The translations under genes and the position numbers were made by a program. 64,000 nt of DNA from Rhizobium sp. NXC24 (GTDB lineage: Bacteria > Pseudomonadota > Alphaproteobacteria > Rhizobiales > Rhizobiaceae), in the NCBI RefSeq assembly GCF_002944315.1, contig NZ_CP024314.1:868001-932000 (forward strand), read 5' to 3'. Shown here one piece after another: positions 28,999 to 37,228 of this stretch. Position 1 is the first letter of the stretch. Each line of letters starts with the position of its first letter. The notes beneath the pieces were generated by a model. That model did not search any database. It was not told the DNA's origin and worked only from the letters and a program-made list of their open reading frames with translations.

Positions 28999-30336
28999 TC
29001 ACTGGATGAACTTCTCGACTTGCTGGCGGTTCTCGAACTTCTTGGCATCCCGGTGCAGCAGGATGACCTGTTCCGCCTCCGACAAGCCGTCGGCGGCCAC
29101 ATCATGAAAGACTTCCGTCGTCCCATTTGCATCGGCTATGGCTTTCGGATGTACGACCGTGAAGCGTTGGCGGACGCCGCGCAATCTCTCTTCGCCGAGC
29201 GTTACCCATTCGCCGCCGGTGTAGCCCGCAAAGGCCTGGCTTGCGACCACCTCCGTCGAATACTTTTTGGTCAGCGATTGCAGCCGCTGCACTTCATTGA
29301 CGGCGGCGCCGAAGGCGGAGAAGGTCAGGCGATCCTTCAGCCCGACATTGCCGAACATGACATTGCCGACATGCAGACCGATGCCGTAGCGCACTTCGCT
29401 GAGGCCCCGCGTCTTGCGATCCTTGTTGAGGGCGGCAACACGGCCCTGCGCATGGAAAACGGCTGACAGTGCCGCCTCGCAGGCGACCTTGGAGGGGTCC
29501 TTGTGCCGCCCGCAGGGATAGACGGCAAGGAAACCGTCGCCAAGGAAACTCAAGATCTCCCCGCCGTTACGGTTGAACGGCGCAGCGATGGCGTCGAAGA
29601 ATTCGTTCAGCGTATCGATATAGGCTTGGCGCCCTTCTTTCTCGGCATAGAGGGTCGATTGCCGCATGTCGCCCATGACGAGGGCGGCGCGGATCGTCTC
29701 GCCGTCGCCGCGGCGGATTTGCCCATTCAGCACGCGCTTGCCGGCGTCGCCGCCGAGGTAGGTGGTGAGCATATTGTTGGCGAGCTTGCCAAGCACCGCC
29801 ATCTTGGCGGCCATGGCAAGATGATTCTGCATGCGCATCAGCGCGCCGATCATCTCCTCACTGAAGCCGCTGATGCTGTCGGTTGACCATGAGCCCATCA
29901 TGCCCTGGGCGGAACCGGCGCCGAAGGTCTGCACGAAGGCGATATAGTCGGTGATCTTTTCCTTGCGCAGGTCCTCGAAGACGGGAAACTCCAGCGGCCC
30001 GTCGACATCGACGCGACGGCGCAGGTGCAGGAGATTGTTGGAGAGCAGATAATAATAGGGGCTCTGCACGAAGCGCTCCGGCTTGTCGTTCACATGCCGA
30101 TAGCCTTCGATCGTCAGGCCACCGGCGCGGCGCCAAGTGAAGCCGAGGGCATCATAGAGCGGATGCAGCATCGAGAAGGTCAGGTGCACGCGGGCGATCG
30201 GCAGGCCTGAAGCGGCGATGCGTTCGCAAAAGCCGCGAACGATGCTCTCCAGATTTTCGCCTGTCAGCGCCGACTGTGTCAGCCATTCGGCGACCTTGTC
30301 GAGAAAAATATCGGAAACACTCGAATGAACGGTCAT
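28999..30336 (-). CDS. Class III nucleotide-cyclase homologue with altered substrate residues
   Basis: A 445-residue cytosolic protein. An N-terminal domain of about 190 residues is followed by the cyclase domain (about 205-390). Both metal Asp are present (VMGDMRQST, D223; FLGDGFLAV, D267), and so is the transition-state pair in VNEVQRL (N347, R351). The two purine-specifying positions differ from normal cyclases: Ser263 replaces Lys and Ala344 replaces Asp/Thr. The start is ATG 30336, with a second ATG one codon earlier; the frame runs much further upstream without support. It is followed on the same strand after 162 bp by the importer operon. Whether it makes cAMP, cGMP or something else cannot be read. 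Confidence 0.83.
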   Translation of the reverse strand: MTVHSSVSDIFLDKVAEWLTQSALTGENLESIVRGFCERIAASGLPIARVHLTFSMLHPLYDALGFTWRRAGGLTIEGYRHVNDKPERFVQSPYYYLLSNNLLHLRRRVDVDGPLEFPVFEDLRKEKITDYIAFVQTFGAGSAQGMMGSWSTDSISGFSEEMIGALMRMQNHLAMAAKMAVLGKLANNMLTTYLGGDAGKRVLNGQIRRGDGETIRAALVMGDMRQSTLYAEKEGRQAYIDTLNEFFDAIAAPFNRNGGEILSFLGDGFLAVYPCGRHKDPSKVACEAALSAVFHAQGRVAALNKDRKTRGLSEVRYGIGLHVGNVMFGNVGLKDRLTFSAFGAAVNEVQRLQSLTKKYSTEVVASQAFAGYTGGEWVTLGEERLRGVRQRFTVVHPKAIADANGTTEVFHDVAADGLSEAEQVILLHRDAKKFENRQQVEKFIQ

Positions 30337-30684
30337 CATCCCGTGGCCTATTCCTTGCAATCCCAAATGCTCCGACCCGGCAACGCGCCATCTACCAAAT
30401 GATATGGGCGCGGCGTTAAGGTCGTGTCCAAGCATTTTGGCACAGGTCGAATGAGCGAACCATGCAACAGACGACGGCACATTTCCCAGAAGGTTTGAGT
30501 TTTGCCGGCGCCGTGAAAAATTTGCTGCGCCTTCTACGCGTCCTGGTGGACACATGGCACAACAAAAAAGGGCCGCCAGAACTGCCGGCTCTCGTTTTGT
30601 TCTTGTTTAGATAAGCCTCTCATGCCGCTGAAACAATGGCCAAAAACGATGCGATCCAAGAAAATTTTCCCATAGAGAAGAACC
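30337..30684. other. Intergenic region: cyclase promoter and DUF3095 terminator
   Basis: A 348-bp gap between two leftward genes. It contains the terminator of the DUF3095 gene at its middle and, left of that, the probable promoter of the cyclase gene. No coding frame of credible composition is seen. Confidence 0.5.
30564..30592 (-). terminator. Rho-independent terminator of DUF3095 gene
   Basis: Read leftwards, a 10-base stem with one mismatch and one G-U pair (30591-30582 with 30579-30570) is followed by a run of six T (complement of 30564-30569). It lies about 93 bp after the DUF3095 stop. Confidence 0.7.
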
Positions 30685-31890
30685 TCATGGTGTGCCGGGC
30701 GAGGCCAGCGGTGCATCCAACGCCGGGGAAACGGCGGCACACAACTTTTCCCGCAATGCCATAGCCGCCATCGCATAGCCGCCGCTGGCCCCGTCGATGA
30801 AATGCATGTGATCGCGCATCAGCGGCGTCGGCACGAAACATGTCATCAGTGCGCTTTGCTGCCGATGCAGGCCGTAGCGGCAGACGCCTGCGGCTTCGGC
30901 CTCGCGCAACCGAGCTTCAATCCGGGAAAGATGCGCGGCGTCCACGTCGATGGTCATCTTCAGGCCATCGTCGAATTTGCGAAAATCGGAATTTGCGGCA
31001 AGGTCACGCCGGTAGATCTTGGCATCGAAGGTTGCCGCGCGAATGCCGAACTTGTCGAGGATATAGATGACAACGATCTGGGCGGCGATCGAAAGTTTCC
31101 GCAGCCAGCGATTGGCGACCGACGCCGTTGCGCGGGCCTCGATATCGGCGCCTTCGAAGGCAAGTGCCGGTGTCGGCCCTTCGACCGGCACGGGATGGCC
31201 GCCGCGGTTCTGCTCCATGGAAATGGCGATGATATCGGCAACGAGGCGTTGGAATTCGGGGCCGTTGCCGGCAGCATCGGGAACGGCGATGATCGAGACG
31301 ATCTCGCCATTATGCGCGTCGATCGGATTCCATCGGCAGGAGAGACCGGTCAGATCCGGCCGCGTCTCCTGTGGCGCCGCTTCGACCGCAAAGCGTCCCG
31401 CCTTCATCTGCTTTTCCGCCCAGCTCGCGCCGCCGCCGGAAAACATGGCATAGGAGACAAAGTCACTGGGGCTGAAGCGGGCGACCCGCACATCCAGCCC
31501 CTCGGCGCGAACGTCCGCCATCGGCACCAGCGCGGTACGCAGGCTGAGCTCCAACTCCTCCGTGACCCATGTCCGCACCGCGGCCAGTGCCTGCCGCACA
31601 CGATCCTCACCGGAGGGAGGAATGGCCACCAGAGCGCCGTCGCCGCCAAAGACAAAGGGATAGTCGCCATTGTCCAGCGCGTTGAGCACGGCTGAAATCA
31701 CGCTGGCGCCAGCCATGTTGACGGATTTGTAGTGGCCCGATGCGATCGCCTTGGTCGAGCTGACGATATCGGCCACTGCCAGGAGCCAGTCATCGGGAAG
31801 CGGCTGATAATTATTGCTGTCGGTGACGCCTTCGAAATCGGTGAAAACCGGCAACGTACGGAAGAAATCGTCGTTCGATAGATCGGCCAT
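30685..31890 (-). CDS. DUF3095 family protein, nucleotide-cyclase-like fold
   Basis: A 401-residue protein of family DUF3095. The N-terminal 95 residues resemble a cyclase/GGDEF palm: LLAVADIVSSTKAI (D41) and FVFGGDGALVAIP (D84) sit at the spacing of the two metal-binding Asp of class III cyclases. The rest contains SYAMFSGGGASWAEKQM and a C-terminal part with FDDGLKMTIDVDAAHLSRIE. The start is ATG 31890, with AAGGGGG upstream. It is divergent from a small methyltransferase gene and located between two class III cyclases. Its enzymatic activity is not known. Confidence 0.82.
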   Translation of the reverse strand: MADLSNDDFFRTLPVFTDFEGVTDSNNYQPLPDDWLLAVADIVSSTKAIASGHYKSVNMAGASVISAVLNALDNGDYPFVFGGDGALVAIPPSGEDRVRQALAAVRTWVTEELELSLRTALVPMADVRAEGLDVRVARFSPSDFVSYAMFSGGGASWAEKQMKAGRFAVEAAPQETRPDLTGLSCRWNPIDAHNGEIVSIIAVPDAAGNGPEFQRLVADIIAISMEQNRGGHPVPVEGPTPALAFEGADIEARATASVANRWLRKLSIAAQIVVIYILDKFGIRAATFDAKIYRRDLAANSDFRKFDDGLKMTIDVDAAHLSRIEARLREAEAAGVCRYGLHRQQSALMTCFVPTPLMRDHMHFIDGASGGYAMAAMALREKLCAAVSPALDAPLASPGTP

Positions 31891-32024
31891 GACATCCCCC
31901 TTAAGCGCGCGACGCATATCCCTACAACAACTGCATCGAAAAACCAGCAGGCGGTCGACGCGGTATCATTCGCCATGCTACTCCGGCTGCGGGAGAGACA
32001 CCACGACGCCAAGGACGTATACGA

Positions 32025-32504
32025 ATGAGCCGCCTGGATAGTTTCATCCGCCGCCTGACCGCACAACGGGATATTCTCAATGCCGTTGTCGATGAGGTCA
32101 AAGCGCTGGACGGCCCCGTATTGGAGCTTGGGCTCGGCAACGGCCGCACCTTCGATCATCTGCGCGAGCTTTTTCCGGACCGCCGCGTCGTCGCCTTCGA
32201 TCGGGCTGCCCATGCATACGGCTCGTCAATGCCGGAGGACGGCAATCTCGTGCTCGGCGAAATCAAGGATACCGCCAGAGATTTCATCGGTATCGGCGCG
32301 TCGCTCGCCCATGCCGATATCGGCACAGGTTACGAGGACAAGGACGCGGTGACACTGACTTGGCTGCCCGAAATCATGGCCGGTGTTCTCGCATCGCATG
32401 GTCTCGCTGTCAGCGGCCTGCCGCTCGATCATCCCGATCTCGAAGCACTGTCCTTGCCGTCAGGTGTGAAAGAGGGGCGCTATTTCATCTATCGCCGCAG
32501 ATAG
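32025..32504 (+). CDS. Small class I SAM-dependent methyltransferase
   Basis: A 159-residue protein with SAM motif I in VLELGLGNGRTFDHL (about residues 32-46) followed by the acidic strand VVAFDRAA. It is short compared with usual methyltransferases, ending shortly after the last strands of the Rossmann core (SGLPLDHPD, GRYFIYRRR). The ATG at 32025 follows AAGGAC. The substrate is unknown. Its stop is 3 bp from the convergent FkbM-type gene. Confidence 0.78.
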   Translation: MSRLDSFIRRLTAQRDILNAVVDEVKALDGPVLELGLGNGRTFDHLRELFPDRRVVAFDRAAHAYGSSMPEDGNLVLGEIKDTARDFIGIGASLAHADIGTGYEDKDAVTLTWLPEIMAGVLASHGLAVSGLPLDHPDLEALSLPSGVKEGRYFIYRRR

Positions 32505-32507
32505 CCG

Positions 32508-33386
32508 TCAGCGCAGGAACAACACGTCGAACTGGTCGCCTTCGACCGGCAGGTCGGTAACCTTCATCGCCACGCTGCGGTCCTCGAAAAAGACGAGGCA
32601 TTCGGCGTAATAGCCGGCGAGATCGGCGACGAAGGTGATCGCCTGATCCCGGCCGTAAAAGGTGGGCGTAAACTCCATATAGAGCGGCACTTTGCGGGCC
32701 ATCAACGCCTGCATCGACCTGACGGCAACGGGCTCGTAGCCCTCGATATCCATCCAGATCAGCCCGATATCGGCGGCCTCGACGCCGGCATCGGCAAGAA
32801 TATCGGCGACGGGACGGACGGGTACGGAGATCTTTTCGTCACTTGCGCTCTGGCGAAAGACGCTGCTTTTGCCGTGGTTCTTATGGCTCAGGTAGAAATC
32901 GAGCTGTCCTTCGCGATCGCCAGCGGCGCAATTGACCGCCGTGACCATATCCTGCATGCCGTTATCGGCGATATTGACGGACAGAAGCCGAAAATTACGC
33001 GGGTCCGGCTCGATGGTAACGATATGGCGATACGCGCCGCTTAGGGCGAAATAGCTGGTCTGCGTGCCGATATTGCCCCCGAGTTCGAGCAGCACCGTGC
33101 CCTTTCTCAGCAGACCGCTCTCGCGCAGAATCGTCAGCAACCGGTCGACATGGTCGCGCTCGAAATGGCCCTTGCGAAACACTTTACGGCCGATGTAGTC
33201 AGCGGGCGAGAAGGTTAGAACATGATCACCGCAATCGACCGTCATCGTCTTCACGCGCGGGCCGATGGCGCTGATCAGGATCTCACGGCCGAGACGTGTA
33301 TCGAATAAGCGTGTGGCGATGCGATCCCTGATCTTGCGAAGGGTTCGTCTCCAGTACTTGGCGGTCAAAATCTTACGGTCGGACAT
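32508..33386 (-). CDS. FkbM-family methyltransferase
   Basis: A 292-residue SAM-dependent O-methyltransferase. Motif I is VLLELGGNIGTQTSYFAL (about 110-127), then IVTIEPDPRNFRLL and the FkbM-typical ADIGLIWMDIEGYEPVAVRSM with the acidic pair. The start is ATG 33386, 9 bp after AGGG; the ATG at 33395 is too close to that site. It follows cyaC by 28 bp on the same strand, so they are probably one transcript. FkbM enzymes often methylate sugars of surface polysaccharides, which fits the glycan genes around it. Confidence 0.84.
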   Translation of the reverse strand: MSDRKILTAKYWRRTLRKIRDRIATRLFDTRLGREILISAIGPRVKTMTVDCGDHVLTFSPADYIGRKVFRKGHFERDHVDRLLTILRESGLLRKGTVLLELGGNIGTQTSYFALSGAYRHIVTIEPDPRNFRLLSVNIADNGMQDMVTAVNCAAGDREGQLDFYLSHKNHGKSSVFRQSASDEKISVPVRPVADILADAGVEAADIGLIWMDIEGYEPVAVRSMQALMARKVPLYMEFTPTFYGRDQAITFVADLAGYYAECLVFFEDRSVAMKVTDLPVEGDQFDVLFLR

Positions 33387-33414
33387 GGTGGCCATCCCTA
33401 CACGCCCGAACGGC

Positions 33415-35166
33415 CTATGCAAAGCGACCGCTCTCCTCCTTCGGAACGATATAGACGCGCAAAGGCTCGCCGCGGCCGCGAACGGCGATCTCCCGGCTTT
33501 CGATGCCGGCGATATCGATGCCGGAAAGGGTCGCCACCGGCTCGGAGAAGACCAGGGCGCGGCTGAATTCTTTGGCGACGCTTTCCAGGCGGCTCGCCAC
33601 ATTGACGGTGTCGCCGATCGCCGTCACGTTCTTGACGTTGCCATAGCCCATCGAACCGACCACGGCCAAGCCAGTATGAAGACCGACGACGACTTCGAGG
33701 GGGACCGATAGCTCGACTGCCAGCTCCTCGCCGAGTTTGCCGATCTCCCTGATGATCTCGGCGGCTGCTTTGAGCGCCTGCCGGTTGGCTTCCTGCGGCG
33801 TGGTGCGCAGGCCGAACAAGGCCATGGCGCCGTCGCCGATAAACTTGTCCATCCGGCCGCCATTACTCTCGATAATACGCCCGACGATCGCGAAATAGCG
33901 GTTGAGCAGGAAGACGATATCGAAGGGCAGGCGCGATTCGGTCAGCGTCGTGAAATGCCGCAGATCGCAGAAAAAGACGACGATCTCACGCTCGCGGCCA
34001 GGGCTTGCCGTTTGGCTGTAGACGGGAATGTTCGATTCCGCCATCGGCGTCAGAAGGGGCAGGACGCTGACGTTTCCTGTCGGACGTAACTGGCAGGCGA
34101 GGCGGACGTCCGGCGTGGCGCCGATGCGGTTCAGCGTCTTCTGTTCCAGCGCTTCGGGCGGCGGCAGATTATCCGCGCCCTCGATGATCTGGACGCGGCA
34201 GGTGGAACACTGGCCCTTGCCGCCGCAGACGGAATAATGCGGGATGCCGCCGAGGCGGCTTGCTTCGAGCACGGTGAAGCCGCGGGGCGCATACACGACT
34301 TCGCCGCCGGCATAGCGGACCGCGAACTGATGCTGCCGTTCGCGCAGCTTGCGATGAGTGCGGAAAGCGAAAAGGCTGATGATCGATGCGCTGAAGGCGC
34401 CGTAGAAACCCACGCGATAGGGCCATATGGCGCTGACCATCTGCCTGCCGGGTATGGACCCGCCTTCGCCATAGCTGCGCATGTCGCTGTAATAACCGCC
34501 CCGAAAACCGCGTTCGTCATTCTGCGCCGCCTCATGCGACACTGTTCGGCCCATGGCGGCGAAACCGAGCAAAGCGAGAACGGGCAGGACGATGGCGAAA
34601 GACAGCATGAGGGGTGCGATAGCCGTATACCAGGAGCGATATCGCAGCCAGAAATGGATACCGATACAGCCATGGATCCAGACGACCACCAGCACGACCG
34701 CCTGGCGCACGCCGTTTGCCGGCGATGTGATCCAGAGACTGTGGACGATAGCGCGGTAATTGTCCTGATAGCCGTAGATATCATGCAGGATGCGCGTACC
34801 GATGATGTGGTCGATCAAAAGAACCGGAACCAGCAAACCGGTGACGATCTGGAAGGCCTCACCGGCCGGCATGACCAGAGTGCGGCGCTTGTAAAGCATG
34901 CGCAGGACGAGCAGGATATGAACGATCAGCGCGCCGTAGAGAAGAACGGTGCCCACCGGATTGCGCCAGACGGCCATGAACCAGTGCTGCGCGTGATCGG
35001 CGACGCTCAGCGAAATCAATCCGAGCGAATGATTGGCCAGATGCATGATCACGAAGACGAAAATGATCAAACCGGAGCCGAGGCGGAACTTTCGCGCAAG
35101 ACGATCGGAGATGATGGGTTTTCTCGCCTCGGTGGTCATCAAATCCAGATCATATTGCCCGTTCAC
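33415..35166 (-). CDS. cyaC: Membrane adenylate cyclase with haem-type anchor and 2Fe-2S domain (CyaC)
   Basis: A 583-residue redox-sensing adenylate cyclase. The six-helix membrane anchor (about residues 30-270) has His at 42, 46, 83, 120, 128, 165 and 171, resembling dihaem cytochrome b anchors of succinate dehydrogenase. A ferredoxin-type domain follows with Cys 314, 320, 323 and 358 (CGGKGQCSTC). The class III cyclase domain has metal Asp401 and Asp445, Lys441 and Asp519 for adenine, and Asn522/Arg526, all intact. S. meliloti CyaC is described as a quinone-responsive dihaem adenylate cyclase with a binuclear FeS cluster, and this matches domain by domain. The start is GTG 35166, or ATG 35139. 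Confidence 0.9.
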   Translation of the reverse strand: MNGQYDLDLMTTEARKPIISDRLARKFRLGSGLIIFVFVIMHLANHSLGLISLSVADHAQHWFMAVWRNPVGTVLLYGALIVHILLVLRMLYKRRTLVMPAGEAFQIVTGLLVPVLLIDHIIGTRILHDIYGYQDNYRAIVHSLWITSPANGVRQAVVLVVVWIHGCIGIHFWLRYRSWYTAIAPLMLSFAIVLPVLALLGFAAMGRTVSHEAAQNDERGFRGGYYSDMRSYGEGGSIPGRQMVSAIWPYRVGFYGAFSASIISLFAFRTHRKLRERQHQFAVRYAGGEVVYAPRGFTVLEASRLGGIPHYSVCGGKGQCSTCRVQIIEGADNLPPPEALEQKTLNRIGATPDVRLACQLRPTGNVSVLPLLTPMAESNIPVYSQTASPGREREIVVFFCDLRHFTTLTESRLPFDIVFLLNRYFAIVGRIIESNGGRMDKFIGDGAMALFGLRTTPQEANRQALKAAAEIIREIGKLGEELAVELSVPLEVVVGLHTGLAVVGSMGYGNVKNVTAIGDTVNVASRLESVAKEFSRALVFSEPVATLSGIDIAGIESREIAVRGRGEPLRVYIVPKEESGRFA

Positions 35167-35329
35167 AAAAGAACGGAAAGCGGTTATCGCCTAAATCATC
35201 TAGCTCCAATGCCGCATGCTGTCGAGGATGCGGCTTTTGAAGCGGGAGCCTTATTGTCAAGCAACCTGTCGGAATTCAGGCAATTTCCGGGCCAAACTAT
35301 CACGTTTTTGTCAACTATTCGCTTGTGCC

Positions 35330-36433
35330 ATGAAGATCGCCTTCTATGCTCCATTGAAATCGCCCAATCATCCGGTGCCGTCGGGTGATCGGCTGATGGC
35401 GCGCCTGATCATCGCGGCCCTGGAGATGGCAGGACATAAGGTCGAGATCGCCTCCGAGTTGCGCAGTTTCAGGCCGACGCCGCAGGACGCATCGTCTGCC
35501 GAGATCGCTCGGAAAGCGGCGGATGAGACGGCCAGATTGCTGGAGAAATGGCGGGCAGAGCCGCGGCCGGATTTATGGTTTACCTACCATCCCTACTACA
35601 AGACGCCCGACCTGATCGGCCCGCCGGTTACGGCGTCGCTCGGCATTCCCTACGTCACGGCCGAAGCATCCTATAGCAGGCGGCATGATGACGGCGGCTG
35701 GGGCGAAAACCAGCGCCTGATTGCCGAAGCAGTTCGGCAGGCTGCCGTCAATCTGTGTTTTACCGAGCGTGACCGGATCGGCCTTTTGGACGCCGTTCCC
35801 GAGGGGCGCTATGAGCGCTTCCTGCCGTTCATCGATACGGCGCACTTTGGGCCGCCGGCCGATGAAGCCGCTCCGCACCGGCTGATAACCGTCGCGATGA
35901 TGCGGCGCGGCGACAAGTTCGACAGCTATGTGATGCTTGCGCAGGCGCTGGAACTGATCCGGGATCGCGAGTGGACGCTGACCGTCATCGGCGACGGGCC
36001 GATGCGAGGGGAGGTGCGGACGCTGTTCTCCGCCTTCGATGCCGACCGCATCACCTGGCTCGGAGAGCGTTCAACGCCCGAGATCGTCACCGCGTTGCGG
36101 ACAGGGGGCATCTATGTCTGGCCGGGCTGTGGCGAGGCCTACGGCCTTGCTTATCTGGAAGCACAGGCCGCCGGCCTGCCCGTCATCGCGCAGGCGACCG
36201 CGGGCGTGCCGGAAGTGGTGGTGGATGGTGTCACCGGGTTTCTGACACCCGAAGGTGATTTGAGCGCCCAGGCCGACGCGATTGCGCGTTTGCTTGGCGA
36301 CGACCAGAAGCGGCGGGCGATGGGCAAGGCGGCCTACCGCTTCGTTCATCACGAGCGGTCCTTGACCGCCGCTTCGAAACGACTTGAAGCCATCCTGCGA
36401 AAGCATTTGGGAGATTCCTATTATGAGCGATAG
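35330..36433 (+). CDS. Family 4 glycosyltransferase
   Basis: A 367-residue GT4 enzyme. The N-terminus MKIAFYAPLKSPNHPVPSGD is typical; the donor half has LTVIGDGPMRGEVRTL and WPGCGEAYGLAYLEAQAAG (E-x7-E region) followed by PVIAQATAGVPEVV. The start is ATG 35330, where the family begins; the frame is open further upstream. It is divergent from cyaC across 163 bp and overlaps the deacetylase gene by 11 bp. The pair probably works on the same glycan. Confidence 0.85.
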   Translation: MKIAFYAPLKSPNHPVPSGDRLMARLIIAALEMAGHKVEIASELRSFRPTPQDASSAEIARKAADETARLLEKWRAEPRPDLWFTYHPYYKTPDLIGPPVTASLGIPYVTAEASYSRRHDDGGWGENQRLIAEAVRQAAVNLCFTERDRIGLLDAVPEGRYERFLPFIDTAHFGPPADEAAPHRLITVAMMRRGDKFDSYVMLAQALELIRDREWTLTVIGDGPMRGEVRTLFSAFDADRITWLGERSTPEIVTALRTGGIYVWPGCGEAYGLAYLEAQAAGLPVIAQATAGVPEVVVDGVTGFLTPEGDLSAQADAIARLLGDDQKRRAMGKAAYRFVHHERSLTAASKRLEAILRKHLGDSYYER

Positions 36434-37172
36434 AGCCGCATGGCAGCCCCTGCGCGATGAATTGCAGCGCTGGGCCGATGCCGGCCGCAGGGCGAAACTA
36501 TGGTTTCGCGACGACGACGCCATCGATCCGACCGAGGCGCTCGACCGGTTGCTGGCGCTTTCGGATCATTATTCCGTACCTGTCGCCCTGGCAGTAATCC
36601 CCGCCCATACGGGCGAGCCGCTAGCGACGCGACTGGCAAGCCAGAAAGATTTGACGGTGACCGTGCATGGCTGGACGCATCACAATTATGCGCCGGACGA
36701 GGCGAAGAAGCAGGAACTCGGCCCGCATCGCCCGCACGCGATCATCCTCGATGAACTCCGCCAGGGCTTTGACAAGCTGAAGGCGCTCTATCCCCAGCAA
36801 TTCGCGCCGATGCTGGTCCCGCCGTGGAACCGGATCGACAAGGCGCTGCTGCCCGGGTTGGCCGCTTTCGGATATCGTGCTGTTTCCGTCTACGGATTGG
36901 CAAAGCCGGATCAGCCAATCGCGTTGATCAATACCCATGTCGATATCATGGATTGGCACGGGACCCATGGCGGCTGGCCGCATGCCGAGCTGGTTGGTTA
37001 TCTCGTGCGGGAACTGCAAAACCGCTTCGACGGCAATAGCGAGCCGATCGGTATCCTCACCCATCACCTCGTCCATGACGCGCTGGCGTGGGATTTCATT
37101 GCAACGCTATTCGAAGAGACGGCTGCTCACGCGGCCATCGACTGGCGCCACGTCGGCGACTTCATGGGTTAG
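36423..37172 (+). CDS. Polysaccharide deacetylase-like protein
   Basis: A 249-residue protein of the carbohydrate esterase 4/NodB-like fold. WFRDDDAID (about 27-35) gives the catalytic Asp pair and TVHGWTHHNYAP (about 78-89) the metal-binding His motif. APMLVPPWNRID and GILTHHLVHD supply the later motifs. It starts with ATG 36423 inside the end of the glycosyltransferase gene, after GGGAGAT. It could remove acetyl groups from an N-acetylated sugar; no signal peptide is present, so the substrate may be intracellular. Confidence 0.82.
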   Translation: MSDRAAWQPLRDELQRWADAGRRAKLWFRDDDAIDPTEALDRLLALSDHYSVPVALAVIPAHTGEPLATRLASQKDLTVTVHGWTHHNYAPDEAKKQELGPHRPHAIILDELRQGFDKLKALYPQQFAPMLVPPWNRIDKALLPGLAAFGYRAVSVYGLAKPDQPIALINTHVDIMDWHGTHGGWPHAELVGYLVRELQNRFDGNSEPIGILTHHLVHDALAWDFIATLFEETAAHAAIDWRHVGDFMG

Positions 37173-37181
37173 CAGCAGCAC

Positions 37182-37228
37182 GCATCATCTTACCCCAAAA
37201 CCTGTTTGCAGTTTGGGACAGGTGCATC
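37182..37228. repeat. Rhizobial-type palindromic intergenic repeat (diverged)
   Basis: The segment has CCCAAA (37194-37199) and TTTGGG (37211-37216) flanking a spacer, with GCATC at both ends. It resembles the abundant palindromic intergenic element of rhizobial genomes (GCATGATC...AAAACC...). It may also act as terminator between the convergent deacetylase and hydrolase genes. Identification is from memory of the motif. Confidence 0.35.
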
